DNA of 8,422 nt, taken from contig CABPZV010000088.1 in assembly GCA_902462015.1 (NCBI GenBank), positions 1 through 8,422 of the forward strand, given 5' to 3'. The stretch is from an uncultured Eubacteriales bacterium. GTDB taxonomy: Bacteria; Bacillota; Clostridia; Oscillospirales; CAG-272. The number at the start of each line of letters is the position of its first letter. The stretch's first letter is position 1. Positions 1 to 6,431 of the stretch are shown here, piece by piece. The notes below the pieces were generated by a model. It was not told where the DNA came from and searched no databases. It worked only from the letters and a program-made list of their open reading frames with translations. The translations under genes were made by a program, and so were the position numbers.

Positions 1-1820
1 ATACCGCACTTTATACACTTTTCCTGGTCAATTTCAAACGGAGATTTAATCTGTCCGGAAATTGCGGAAACAGGACATTGACGTGCACAAAGAGAACATC
101 CCTTGCACTTTGCAGGATCAATCTTATACTGCATAAGCTTTTTGCAGACCTTTGCAGGACATTTCTTATCCTGAATATGTGCAATATATTCGTCTCTGAA
201 ATGTGTAAGTGTCGATACAATCGGATTGGCAGACGTCTGACCAAGCGCGCAGAGAGAGTTTGTCTTTACTGTACGTGCAAGCTCTTCGAGCGCCTCAAGA
301 TCCTCCATCGTACCCTTACCTTCTGTAATTTTATTCAGAATTTCAAGCATACGCTTTGTTCCGATTCTGCACGGCGTACATTTACCGCATGACTCGTCGC
401 ATATAAACTCCATATAAAACTTTGCAACGTCTACCATACAGTTATCTTCATCCATAACTATAGCGCCGCCGGAGCCCATCATCGAGCCTTTGGCAACAAG
501 ATTATCAAAATCAATGGGCTCGTCAAGATACTCAGCTGTCAAACATCCTCCGGAAGGTCCTCCGGTCTGTATGGCCTTAAACTCTTTTCCTCCCGGAATT
601 CCGCCGCCTATATCATAGATAAGCTCACGCAGAGTTGTCCCCATCGGTATTTCAACAAGTCCTACATTGTTTATCTTACCGCCGAGAGCAAATACCTTTG
701 TTCCCTTTGATTTTTCAGTACCGAATTTTGCAAATGCAACCGCGCCGTTGCGCAGAATATAGGGAACGCATGCAAGTGTTTCAACGTTATTGACAATCGT
801 AGGCTTCTGCCACAGACCTTTAACTGCCGGGAACGGAGGACGCGGGCGCGGCATTCCGCGTTTGCCCTCAATCGAGTTCAGCAGAGCAGTTTCTTCACCG
901 CAGACAAAGGCCCCTGCACCCAAACGGATATGTACATTAAAGCTGAATCCGGTTCCGAGAATATTCTCTCCAAGGAGACCCTCTTTTGTCGCCTGCTCAA
1001 TTGCAATGCGCAGACGGGAAACCGCTACAGGATATTCAGCACGAACATAGAAATATCCGTTTTTAGCGCCGATTGCATAACCTGCAATTACCATACCTTC
1101 AATGACTGCAAGGGGGTTGCCCTCAAGAATCGAACGGTCCATAAATGCTCCCGGGTCACCCTCATCTCCGTTACAGACAACATACTTTTCATCATTGTCC
1201 TGATTATAGGCAAACTGCCATTTTCTGCCTGTAGGGAATCCGCCGCCGCCGCGTCCGCGAAGTCCGGAGGCAAGAATCTCATCAATAACAGCTTGGCGGT
1301 CCATAGACAGTGCTTTTGCAAGTCCGGAGTATGCCCCAAAACCCAGCGCTTCGTCTATATTTTCCGGGTCAATGGTGCCGCAGCCGTAAAGTGCAATTCT
1401 ATGCTGCTTCTTGTAAAAGTTAATGTCGTCCTGCTTCTGAACCTTCTCTCCGCTTGCAGGATCTACATATAGCAAACGTTCGACAATTTCTCCGCCGACA
1501 ATATCTTTCTCAATTATTTCTTCTACATCTTCAAGCTTAACAAGCCTGTAAAGCGTGTCCTCAGGGAATATCTTTACAAAAGGTCCCTGCGAGCAAAACC
1601 CGAAACAGCCGACTTGATTTACAGTAACTCTGTCCCCAAGCTTCTTTTCTTCTATTATTTTTTCAAATTTTTCTCTAATCTCTTTAGAATTTGATGAAAG
1701 ACATCCAGTTCCTCCGCAAAGCACAATTGCACGCTTACCGCATGTACCGTCAAACTTTCCGGCAAGATACTGAGAATTCTTTTCTATTCTCTGTCTGAGC
1801 TCTTCAGGTGTCTTAATCAT
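1..1820 (-). CDS. hydB: NADH-dependent [FeFe] hydrogenase subunit HydB (NuoF-like), C-terminus cut by window edge
   Basis: Flavin- and Fe-S-carrying subunit of a soluble electron-bifurcating or NADH-linked [FeFe] hydrogenase; it passes electrons between NAD(H), ferredoxin and the catalytic subunit HydA. The 606 complete codons show, in order: an N-terminal thioredoxin-like [2Fe-2S] domain (C35, C40, C72, C76); the FMN/NADH Rossmann-like core with a glycine-rich GRGGGGFPTG loop near residues 187-198, a GDEGDPGAF segment and GAGAFVCGEE; the NuoF-type [4Fe-4S] site SCGKCTPCR (about 476-484) with its fourth Cys in NSLCALGQ (about 525); and a C-terminal 2x[4Fe-4S] ferredoxin domain. The first CxxCxxCxxxCP motif is complete near 570-580; the second stops at CIKCG where the window ends. 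The start is ATG at 1820. A GAAAGG box lies 17 nt upstream, rather far, and no better start is visible. It follows hydC by 43 bp on the same strand, so co-transcription is likely. HydB rather than respiratory NuoF is inferred from the fused N-terminal [2Fe-2S] and C-terminal ferredoxin domains. Confidence 0.95.
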   Translation of the reverse strand, partial: MIKTPEELRQRIEKNSQYLAGKFDGTCGKRAIVLCGGTGCLSSNSKEIREKFEKIIEEKKLGDRVTVNQVGCFGFCSQGPFVKIFPEDTLYRLVKLEDVEEIIEKDIVGGEIVERLLYVDPASGEKVQKQDDINFYKKQHRIALYGCGTIDPENIDEALGFGAYSGLAKALSMDRQAVIDEILASGLRGRGGGGFPTGRKWQFAYNQDNDEKYVVCNGDEGDPGAFMDRSILEGNPLAVIEGMVIAGYAIGAKNGYFYVRAEYPVAVSRLRIAIEQATKEGLLGENILGTGFSFNVHIRLGAGAFVCGEETALLNSIEGKRGMPRPRPPFPAVKGLWQKPTIVNNVETLACVPYILRNGAVAFAKFGTEKSKGTKVFALGGKINNVGLVEIPMGTTLRELIYDIGGGIPGGKEFKAIQTGGPSGGCLTAEYLDEPIDFDNLVAKGSMMGSGGAIVMDEDNCMVDVAKFYMEFICDESCGKCTPCRIGTKRMLEILNKITEGKGTMEDLEALEELARTVKTNSLCALGQTSANPIVSTLTHFRDEYIAHIQDKKCPAKVCKKLMQYKIDPAKCKGCSLCARQCPVSAISGQIKSPFEIDQEKCIKCG

Positions 1821-1863
1821 TTTATCTTAAGCCAATTCCTTTCATATATATTACAGAGTTTTT

Positions 1864-2340
1864 TCAGGCATTTCTGTAGGATTCGATAATTTCAGAAACA
1901 TCATTAACTGCGACCTTTGGATACACTTTACCGTTAATTGTAACTGCAGGCGCTATACCGCACGCACCGATACATCTAAGTGCATCGAGAGTAAACATTC
2001 CGTCATCCGTGGTCTGACCTGGCTTAATTCCAAGAAGCTCCGAAAACTTGTCTATTACATGACTTGCGCCCTTAACGTAGCAAGCAGTTCCAAGACAACA
2101 GCCAATTATATACCTACCCTTAGGCATAAGAGAAAAAAATGAGTAAAATGTTACCACACCGTATATCTCTGCAACCGAAATACCGGTTTTTTCAGACACG
2201 CGCTCCTGAACTTCAAGCGGTATGTATCCGAATTCGTTTTGGATATCACTGAGAATCATCATTAGCGGCGTGTTTTCGTCGGCGTATCTTTCACAGATTT
2301 CGTCGATTTTATCCAACGCCCTTTCCTGAATGTGGGCCAT
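1864..2340 (-). CDS. hydC: NADH-dependent hydrogenase subunit HydC (NuoE-like, thioredoxin-fold [2Fe-2S] protein)
   Basis: Small [2Fe-2S] subunit of the bifurcating hydrogenase, homologous to complex I NuoE, which docks to the NuoF-like HydB and carries one cluster. The protein has 158 residues, normal for the family. An N-terminal helical region contains NEFGYIP and GVVTFYSFF, typical of NuoE. The thioredoxin-like half carries the cluster ligands C82 and C87 (spacing x4, in CCLGTAC) and C123 and C127 (spacing x3, in CIGACG). An in-frame ATG at 2358 would give an 18-nt longer reading, but the sequence between is itself the ribosome binding site: AGGAGG (2352-2347) sits 6 nt before the ATG at 2340. 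The shorter start is therefore chosen. It is the first gene of a leftward operon hydC-hydB(-hydA expected). A promoter candidate lies 219 bp upstream, and a palindrome abuts the ribosome binding site. Confidence 0.95.
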   Translation of the reverse strand: MAHIQERALDKIDEICERYADENTPLMMILSDIQNEFGYIPLEVQERVSEKTGISVAEIYGVVTFYSFFSLMPKGRYIIGCCLGTACYVKGASHVIDKFSELLGIKPGQTTDDGMFTLDALRCIGACGIAPAVTINGKVYPKVAVNDVSEIIESYRNA

Positions 2341-2351
2341 AAGAAACCTCC

Positions 2352-2369
2352 TATACATTCCTGTGTATA
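2352..2369. promoter_or_regulatory. 18-bp palindrome beside the hydC ribosome binding site (possible operator)
   Basis: TATACA, 6 nt, TGTATA is a perfect 6-bp inverted repeat. It directly adjoins, by one base overlapping, the AGGAGG of hydC. A TATAAT-like box (2375-2370 on the minus strand) touches its other side. The size and symmetry fit a dimeric repressor operator, or a small RNA hairpin that could mask the ribosome binding site. It does not match the Rex operator as I know it (TTGT and ACAA arms around about 10 nt). No regulator is identified. Confidence 0.4.
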
Positions 2370-2514
2370 ATTATAATAGTATGCGTCCTTCTCCGGATAA
2401 ATTCGAATTGGAAATACTTCGCATTCCGAATTCATTCCACCGATTTTCAGCGAATACTGAACATATCACTGGAGAAAAGATTAAAAGGTTAACGCTTTGC
2501 AATACGCAGACGCG

Positions 2515-2544
2515 AAAAAAGATGCGGACTGAAGCCTGCCGCAT
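2515..2544 (-). terminator. Terminator-like hairpin at the start of the hydC leader (possible attenuator)
   Basis: Read leftward, ATGCGG (2544-2539) pairs with CCGCAT (2527-2522) around an 11-nt loop, followed by C and six T (2520-2515). That is the form of a weak intrinsic terminator. It begins only about 8 nt after the start predicted from the hydC promoter, and no leftward gene lies upstream that would need a terminator. It is therefore either an attenuator, a 5' stabilising hairpin, or chance. Confidence 0.4.
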
Positions 2545-2558
2545 TACTTGTATCATTA

Positions 2559-2587
2559 ATTATATCACAATCAATCCATTTTTGCAA
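2559..2587 (-). promoter_or_regulatory. Sigma-A promoter for the hydCB operon
   Basis: On the minus strand, TTGCAA (-35, 2587-2582) is followed by a 17-bp spacer and a perfect TATAAT (-10, 2564-2559). TGA directly precedes the -10, giving an extended TGn -10. Transcription would start near 2552, leaving a leader of about 210 nt before hydC. Confidence 0.65.
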
Positions 2588-2703
2588 TACTATTTTCTAA
2601 ATATAAGCCGTTTTTTCTTCCAATTTATTCCTTTTTTGGATTCCATTTGCAAAAAAAGATGCCGTTCTTAAAATAAAGTTCACATTTTATTTACGCCATT
2701 GCC

Positions 2704-2732
2704 TTGAAAATTATTTCCCGATAGTTTAAATT
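2704..2732 (+). promoter_or_regulatory. Possible promoter for the G5/3D protein gene
   Basis: TTGAAA (2704-2709), a 17-bp spacer and TAAATT (2727-2732) give 5/6 and 4/6 matches to the sigma-A consensus. The predicted start near 2739 would put both downstream inverted repeats in the leader RNA. This is the best candidate seen, but the -10 is weak. Confidence 0.4.
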
Positions 2733-2765
2733 GGAAACCGACAGGTTTTAATCAGCCTTATAAAA

Positions 2766-2836
2766 ATTCATTTTTTCTGAATGAGCAGTCTAATTTTTAT
2801 CGGTCAAACATGCTGTTTAATAAAGAAAAAATGAAT
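2766..2836 (+). repeat. 13-bp inverted repeat in the leader of the G5/3D gene
   Basis: ATTCATTTTTTCT (2766-2778) is the exact reverse complement of AGAAAAAATGAAT (2824-2836), with 45 nt between. In RNA this would close a long stem-loop. It ends 3 nt before a second hairpin (2839-2861), so the leader is structured almost up to the ribosome binding site. Confidence 0.6.
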
Positions 2837-2838
2837 CA

Positions 2839-2861
2839 TCAGACGTTTCTCTAACGTCTGA
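2839..2861 (+). promoter_or_regulatory. Perfect 9-bp stem-loop upstream of the G5/3D gene
   Basis: TCAGACGTT (2839-2847) and AACGTCTGA (2853-2861) form a perfect 9-bp stem with the 5-nt loop TCTCT. It lies 24 bp before the ATG and about 13 bp before the G-run ribosome binding site. No T-run follows on either side, so it is not a standard terminator. A DNA operator or a translational control hairpin is possible. Confidence 0.5.
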
Positions 2862-2885
2862 AATTCCGTAAAAAGGGGGGACCTG

Positions 2886-4106
2886 ATGAACCGAGTCACA
2901 CCGATTGACGACGGAATATTTTTTGACAATAGCTTTCGGAAAGCCCTTCGTTCTCCGACATACTCGATCTGCTATGTCAAGCGCAAATATTTATTTCGTC
3001 GAACCGAACCATATTCTGAACCCCAAGCTATGCTGTGCGACACGCTCTGCATTCCGGTTCAGGAAACAGGTCTGAGTTCTCTGAACGGTATTCTGCACCG
3101 CCGTAAAGTAACCGAAGCTCCGACAGACGTAATTATGCCTGACCACTCCGGAGAAAAAGCGAAAAGGCGTACTGAAACCGGTAAACGGATCGGTATCCGC
3201 AATATCACTTTCGCAATTATTTATTCAATTTTTGCTATATGTATTCTGTATACATGCATAAACCATATCAGCTCGGACTCTGATATAGGATTATCGCGGA
3301 TCGTAACTCCAAATTCTTCTGAGTATGAAACATCAGGCAAAGCATTCTCATTTTACAGTCCGACAACATATATAAATCTTGAATGCGAATCGCTTGGTAT
3401 AAACAGTCTTGTTGCGGCGCCGGCTGCAACAGCACGGGAGTTTGTTAAAAGCCTTAACTTGGGTTTTGATGACGATGACATTCTTAGCTGTGCAGACGAT
3501 GTAATTGTCACCGATGGTATGACTATCTCTGTCGATATCGTTGAGACCGAAACAGTCGAAATCAATGCCGAGGTACCATTTTCCACTCAGACCACACACG
3601 TACAGACCATTCCGAAAGGGACAGTAAACATAATCGAAGAAGGAAAAAACGGAAGCAGTATTCAGCTTGTAAGGCAAATCTACATAAACGGCGAACTTTC
3701 CGAGTCGAAGGTTTTATCTGAAACCATCACGGTTGAGCCTGTTCCTCAGATTTGCGAAGAAGGCGTGGGAGGCACTGTTATGATTGGCGGTAAATCCTAC
3801 AGCTACTCTTATTACCGCGACGTTGAAGCGACTGCATACGGAGGTCCTGAATTCGAGAACGGCCGTACCAGCTCCGGAAAGATAGTCGACGAGGGTATGA
3901 TCGCCGTCGATCCCGATATTATAGCGCTTGGTTCAAGTGTCTATATCATAGGGAAAAACGGTTACTCTATGTTTGACGGTTTTTACAAAGCTGAAGATAC
4001 CGGCGGACTGATAGTCGGAGACCGCATTGATGTCTATACGGGCGGCGATATAAATGTTGCTATAAACTTTGGACGCCGTGCAATGCGAGTCTATATCTTC
4101 GAATAA
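2886..4106 (+). CDS. Membrane-anchored DUF348/G5/3D-domain protein (YabE-like cell-wall protein)
   Basis: Probable peptidoglycan-active protein outside the membrane. 3D domains occur in Rpf/YabE/YuiC-type proteins and are lytic-transglycosylase-like. Of 406 residues, about 1-105 are basic and presumably cytoplasmic. One membrane segment lies at about 107-126 (ITFAIIYSIFAICILYTCI). A DUF348-like stretch at about 183-215 contains LNLGFDDDDIL and DGMTISV. A G5 domain spans about 216-286, including NGELSESKVLSETITVEP. The C-terminal 3D domain (about 312-405) holds VEATAYGG, the conserved aspartates in AVDPDIIALG (D342), EDTGG (D371) and GDRIDVY (D379, D382), and an intact C-terminus. A G-rich ribosome binding site (GGGGGG, 2875-2880) sits 5 nt before the ATG. 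The roughly 105-residue N-terminal tail before the membrane helix is longer than I expect for YabE and is unexplained. The gene stands alone, with a structured leader upstream and a terminator-like hairpin downstream. Confidence 0.88.
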   Translation: MNRVTPIDDGIFFDNSFRKALRSPTYSICYVKRKYLFRRTEPYSEPQAMLCDTLCIPVQETGLSSLNGILHRRKVTEAPTDVIMPDHSGEKAKRRTETGKRIGIRNITFAIIYSIFAICILYTCINHISSDSDIGLSRIVTPNSSEYETSGKAFSFYSPTTYINLECESLGINSLVAAPAATAREFVKSLNLGFDDDDILSCADDVIVTDGMTISVDIVETETVEINAEVPFSTQTTHVQTIPKGTVNIIEEGKNGSSIQLVRQIYINGELSESKVLSETITVEPVPQICEEGVGGTVMIGGKSYSYSYYRDVEATAYGGPEFENGRTSSGKIVDEGMIAVDPDIIALGSSVYIIGKNGYSMFDGFYKAEDTGGLIVGDRIDVYTGGDINVAINFGRRAMRVYIFE

Positions 4107-4117
4107 GATATCCTGAT

Positions 4118-4150
4118 ATATGAGACATTCTGGGTCAGAATGTCTCATAT
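4118..4150. terminator. 15-bp hairpin after the G5/3D gene (probable terminator)
   Basis: Two perfect 15-nt arms (4118-4132 and 4136-4150) enclose a 3-nt loop GGT, beginning 11 nt after the stop codon. The stem is long, but only TATAAT follows instead of a T-run, so termination may be inefficient. That TATAAT (4151-4156) could serve as a -10, but no good -35 lies upstream of it. Confidence 0.6.
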
Positions 4151-4189
4151 TATAATCATACAGAAAAAATCAGGAAAAAGTAAACAGCT

Positions 4190-4389
4190 GCAAGATAATC
4201 TTTCAGGCTAAAGTTTTGTACCCTGTCAGCCGGTCAGAAAGATCGTCAGAGTACAGGATATAAAACCGGACAAAACTCAAAGTATTTCAATAAGGGGATT
4301 GCCCCGTCAAATGGCGGGACATCTTGCCTAAGTTATAAAAGGCAGGGTTATAAGTCTGAAAAACAAATTTTTCAGACGCAAGTTTTGCG
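4190..4389 (+). ncRNA. Candidate structured RNA or cis-regulatory leader upstream of the TSCPD gene
   Basis: A gene-free stretch packed with complementary segments. GCAAGAT (4190-4196) pairs with ATCTTGC (4321-4327) as a long-range closing stem. Inside it, AGTTTTG (4212-4218) pairs with CAAAACT (4271-4277), CCTGT (4222-4226) with ACAGG (4253-4257), and CGGTC (4231-4235) with GATCG (4241-4245) around AGAAA. A GGGG/CCCC hairpin (4294-4305) competes with CCCG/CGGG pairing. Downstream come TGCCT/AGGCA, a perfect 10-bp hairpin (4354-4363 with 4368-4377, loop CAAA), and CGCAA/TTGCG (4377-4389) followed by CTTTTCTTTC. I could not match it to a riboswitch or to 6S, tmRNA, SRP or RNase P RNA from memory. 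It could be a free small RNA or a leader. Confidence 0.4.
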
Positions 4390-4430
4390 CTTTTCTTTCA
4401 GAGAAAGCACAAACCAATCACAAAATATCT

Positions 4431-4449
4431 GAAAGGAATGGTCATAATT
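4431..4449 (+). promoter_or_regulatory. Extended ribosome binding box deciding the start of the TSCPD gene
   Basis: GAAAGG, then AATGGTCATAATT (13 nt), then the ATG at 4450. The ATG inside the box (4438) is only 1 nt past GAAAGG, too close for initiation. The parallel box at 7306 has ACG at that position, which supports 4450 as the start. Confidence 0.65.
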
Positions 4450-4710
4450 ATGAAGCATAAATACAAAACGCACGGAACCTGCTCTTCGGAAATAACATTC
4501 AGTCTCGACGGCGATATAGTTTCTGATATCGCCTTCACGGGCGGCTGCAACGGTAATCTTAAGGCAATTTCAAAAATTCTCGACGGTCAGACGGTCGAAT
4601 TCATCGTAGACAAGCTTTCCGGAAACACCTGCGGATTTAAAAATACCTCCTGTGCAGACCAGCTGGCATGCGCCGTAAAAAGCGCCTACGATGAGGAAAA
4701 TAACCTTTAA
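4450..4710 (+). CDS. TSCPD domain-containing protein (TIGR03905 family)
   Basis: Small protein of 86 residues from a family of unknown function common in Clostridia, named after a motif shared with the C-terminus of some ribonucleotide reductases. The family layout is complete: KTHGTCSSEI at the N-terminus (C11), GGCNGNLKAIS (C33), and NTCGFKNTSCADQLA (C61, C68). The four spaced cysteines suggest metal or Fe-S binding, which is inference. The namesake motif reads TSCAD here, with Ala in place of Pro, and a further Cys lies at 74. The start at 4450 is set by the extended ribosome binding box; the in-frame ATG at 4438 would add only MVII and lies against the Shine-Dalgarno. It is preceded by the hairpin-rich stretch 4190-4389. 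No clear terminator follows in the 67 bp before the next promoter. Confidence 0.85.
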   Translation: MKHKYKTHGTCSSEITFSLDGDIVSDIAFTGGCNGNLKAISKILDGQTVEFIVDKLSGNTCGFKNTSCADQLACAVKSAYDEENNL

Positions 4711-4777
4711 AATGCTGACAATAACATATTTTATTTTATCGCTTAAATAACTGCAAGAAAAAATTATCAATATATCA

Positions 4778-4806
4778 TTGACATTGTATACTCATTGTGC
4801 TAAAAT
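4778..4806 (+). promoter_or_regulatory. Sigma-A promoter of the SGNH hydrolase gene
   Basis: A perfect TTGACA (4778-4783), a 17-bp spacer and TAAAAT (4801-4806), with TGC directly before the -10 (extended -10). The expected start near 4813 gives a leader of about 75 nt. The octamer AAATGTCA occurs at the -10 and again about 21 bp later, which could be coincidence or a binding site pair. Confidence 0.8.
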
Positions 4807-4887
4807 GTCACTCGAAATGCGGTAAATGTCATAAGATTAACCGCAAAATAAATTTGGATTTCTGCTAAAAGGAAGGATCTACCGATT

Positions 4888-5553
4888 ATGAAATCAAACG
4901 AAATTTTTGAACGCGAAGGCGCAGAATGGACAAATTACTGGTGGGATGAAGCCGGTTTCTTCGACAGAGTCAGAGTTGCCTGCATCGGTGACTCAATTAC
5001 ACACCATTACCGTCCGGAAGTTCAAAATCTTTTAAACGACAGAAAAATATCAGTTGACCAGATGGCAGGCTCACACTGTGCCGGCGACCCCGCGTATATT
5101 GCAGGACTCGAATATTTCTTTGGCATGCATCAAAACTATCTCTATGATGTTATTCACTTTAATAACGGGCTCCACGGCGAATGCAATAATACAAAAATCC
5201 CCTTTGATATCTACTGCCAGGGAATAAAACACGCAATCGCAGTAATCCGCCGTCTCCAGCCGCAGGCAAAAATCATCATAGCAACCTGCACTCATATGAC
5301 CTACGGACAGCCCGATAACTCTAAACTTGATTTGGAAAAAAACGCAGTCGTTATGAAACGGAATGAATTTCTCAGACAGTTTGCTGCTGAAAACGGATAT
5401 ATGCTTAACGATCTTTTCCCGCTTGTTGCCGGCAAGGCTGAATATCCTCATATAGACGGAATCCACTTCGGACCTGAGGGCGTTAACCTCCTTGCTCACA
5501 CAGTCGCAAATAAGATTCTGGAAGCGCTTGGACAAGAGCCGCTTGACAAGTAA
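4888..5553 (+). CDS. Cytoplasmic SGNH/GDSL-family hydrolase
   Basis: Esterase/acylhydrolase-fold protein of 221 residues; substrate unknown. Family blocks are visible: block I ACIGDSIT with the nucleophile Ser36; a block II-like glycine in MAGSHCAG (about 59-66); block III represented by HFNNGLHGE (N92/N93) instead of the common GxND; and block V HIDGIHFGPEG with the Asp190/His193 pair. Ser-Asp-His are thus all present. There is no signal peptide or membrane segment, so it probably acts in the cytoplasm, perhaps deacetylating a sugar or similar small substrate (inference). An aromatic N-terminus (WTNYWWDEAGFF) precedes block I. GGAAGG lies 11 nt before the ATG. It has its own promoter upstream and a strong terminator 37 bp downstream, so it is a single-gene unit. 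Confidence 0.88.
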   Translation: MKSNEIFEREGAEWTNYWWDEAGFFDRVRVACIGDSITHHYRPEVQNLLNDRKISVDQMAGSHCAGDPAYIAGLEYFFGMHQNYLYDVIHFNNGLHGECNNTKIPFDIYCQGIKHAIAVIRRLQPQAKIIIATCTHMTYGQPDNSKLDLEKNAVVMKRNEFLRQFAAENGYMLNDLFPLVAGKAEYPHIDGIHFGPEGVNLLAHTVANKILEALGQEPLDK

Positions 5554-5589
5554 AAGATATTTGTTTACGCGAATGTAAGTAATATAAAT

Positions 5590-5679
5590 AAAACTCCGGT
5601 CTCTCAGCCGATATACTTCCAAAAATTATGTTCTTTTGGAGGTTCATATCAGTGGTAAAAAGCGGAGTTTTTTTATTTT
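5590..5679 (+). terminator. Large multi-tier intrinsic terminator after the SGNH hydrolase gene
   Basis: The outer arms AAAACTCCG (5590-5598) and CGGAGTTTT (5663-5671) run into a T-rich tail (5668-5679). Inside the 64-nt interval, GATAT (5610-5614) pairs with ATATC (5646-5650), and CTTCCAAAA (5616-5624) pairs with TTTTGGAGG (5634-5642) around a 9-nt loop. The stacked tiers make it much larger than a usual terminator hairpin. The A-run on the left flank could allow weak function on the other strand. Confidence 0.8.
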
Positions 5680-5732
5680 CAATTTTAAAAATAGTGCATT
5701 AACTTTCAGATCTGAACGAAAAATCTTTGCAC

Positions 5733-5761
5733 TTGACAAAAATATCCGCAAGTGATATAAT
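5733..5761 (+). promoter_or_regulatory. Consensus sigma-A promoter of efp
   Basis: TTGACA (5733-5738), a 17-bp spacer and TATAAT (5756-5761), both boxes perfect, with TGA directly before the -10 (extended -10). The start is expected near 5768, about 51 nt before the gene. This predicts strong, constitutive expression, as fits a translation factor. Confidence 0.9.
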
Positions 5762-5818
5762 ATTCTTATAATACTTTTTTACAATAGTAAACGATATGTT
5801 TTTACGGAGGATAATCGT

Positions 5819-6376
5819 ATGGTAGTAGCCGGTGATTTCAAAAACGGCGTTACATTTGAAATGGACGGAAATGTGCTTCAGGTACTCGAATTTCAGCATG
5901 TTAAACCAGGTAAAGGCGCTGCGTTTGTCAGAACTAAGCTCAGAAACGTAATTACCGGTGCAGTTGTTGAAAAAACCTTTAATCCCACTGATAAATTTGA
6001 AAATGCTTATGTCGAGAGAAAAGATATGCAATATCTTTACAGCGACGGCGATCTTTATTATTTTATGGATATGGAAACCTATGAGCAGCTTCCCATCGGA
6101 GCAGACAAGCTCTCGGACAATTTCAAATTCGTCAAGGAAAACATGATGTGCAAAATTATTTCCTACAAAGGAAATGTTTTCGGAGTAGAGCCTCCCATGT
6201 TTGTTGAACTTGAGGTAACCGACACAGAGCCCGGCTTTAAAGGTGACACTGCAACAGGCGCTTCAAAGCCTGCAACCCTTGAAACAGGCGCACAGATCAA
6301 AGTCCCGCTGTTTATTAATATCGGAGATGTTCTTCGGATCGACACCAGAACAGGTGAATATCTCGAAAGAGCATAA
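5819..6376 (+). CDS. efp: Elongation factor P
   Basis: Translation factor that binds between the ribosomal P and E sites and promotes peptide-bond formation at polyproline stalls. The 185 residues match the family length. The N-terminal KOW-like domain (about 1-62) begins with the characteristic AGDFKNG and carries KPGKGAAF, where Lys32 lies at the loop tip that contacts the P-site tRNA and is the usual modification site. An OB domain (about 65-128) follows. The C-terminal OB domain (about 129-185) ends in the family signature: GDTATGASKPATLETG, then VPLFINIGD and IDTRTGEYLERA. CGGAGG lies 8 nt before the ATG at 5819. The next gene starts 74 bp downstream with no terminator between, so the two probably share a transcript. 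No beta-lysylation enzyme gene (epmA/epmB) is visible nearby. Confidence 0.97.
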   Translation: MVVAGDFKNGVTFEMDGNVLQVLEFQHVKPGKGAAFVRTKLRNVITGAVVEKTFNPTDKFENAYVERKDMQYLYSDGDLYYFMDMETYEQLPIGADKLSDNFKFVKENMMCKIISYKGNVFGVEPPMFVELEVTDTEPGFKGDTATGASKPATLETGAQIKVPLFINIGDVLRIDTRTGEYLERA

Positions 6377-6431
6377 ACGTCGGTCTAATTGGGATACTTT
6401 TTTACGATATCAAGAACGCTTTTTCAAATTA

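Larger units (their letters stand above)
2341..2885. other. Divergent intergenic region between hydC and the 3D-domain gene
   Basis: This 545-bp spacer separates leftward hydC from the rightward G5/3D gene. I see no convincing coding sequence: the open stretches have neither good ribosome binding sites nor recognisable protein features. It holds control elements for both sides, listed separately: the hydC promoter, a terminator-like hairpin and a palindrome on the left, and a weak promoter plus two inverted repeats on the right. The middle (about 2590-2700) is AT-rich, with A and T runs, and nothing else identifiable. Confidence 0.8.

Noticed and set aside
930..1472. A long rightward frame opposite hydB
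   Set aside because: It is antisense to highly conserved flavin and Fe-S motifs of hydB and has no independent features.
2370..2375. A second TATAAT-like box for hydC just upstream of its ribosome binding site
   Set aside because: No acceptable -35 lies at 16-18 bp, and the leader would be only about 20-25 nt. The promoter at 2559-2587 is much better.
2330..2671. A rightward frame of 113 codons across the hydC upstream region
   Set aside because: Starts inside hydC without a ribosome binding site, has a composition unlike real proteins, and crosses the hydC promoter and hairpins.
4190..4389. Assignment of this region to 6S RNA
   Set aside because: A closing stem and a bubble-like interior are present, but the right side of the inner stem has a large asymmetric bulge and the closing stem is only 7 bp. 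Too weak to name.
5638..5702. GGAGG followed by a GTG start and a 16-codon frame after the SGNH gene
   Set aside because: The GGAGG is part of the terminator's inner stem and the frame runs through the T-tail; no coding signal.
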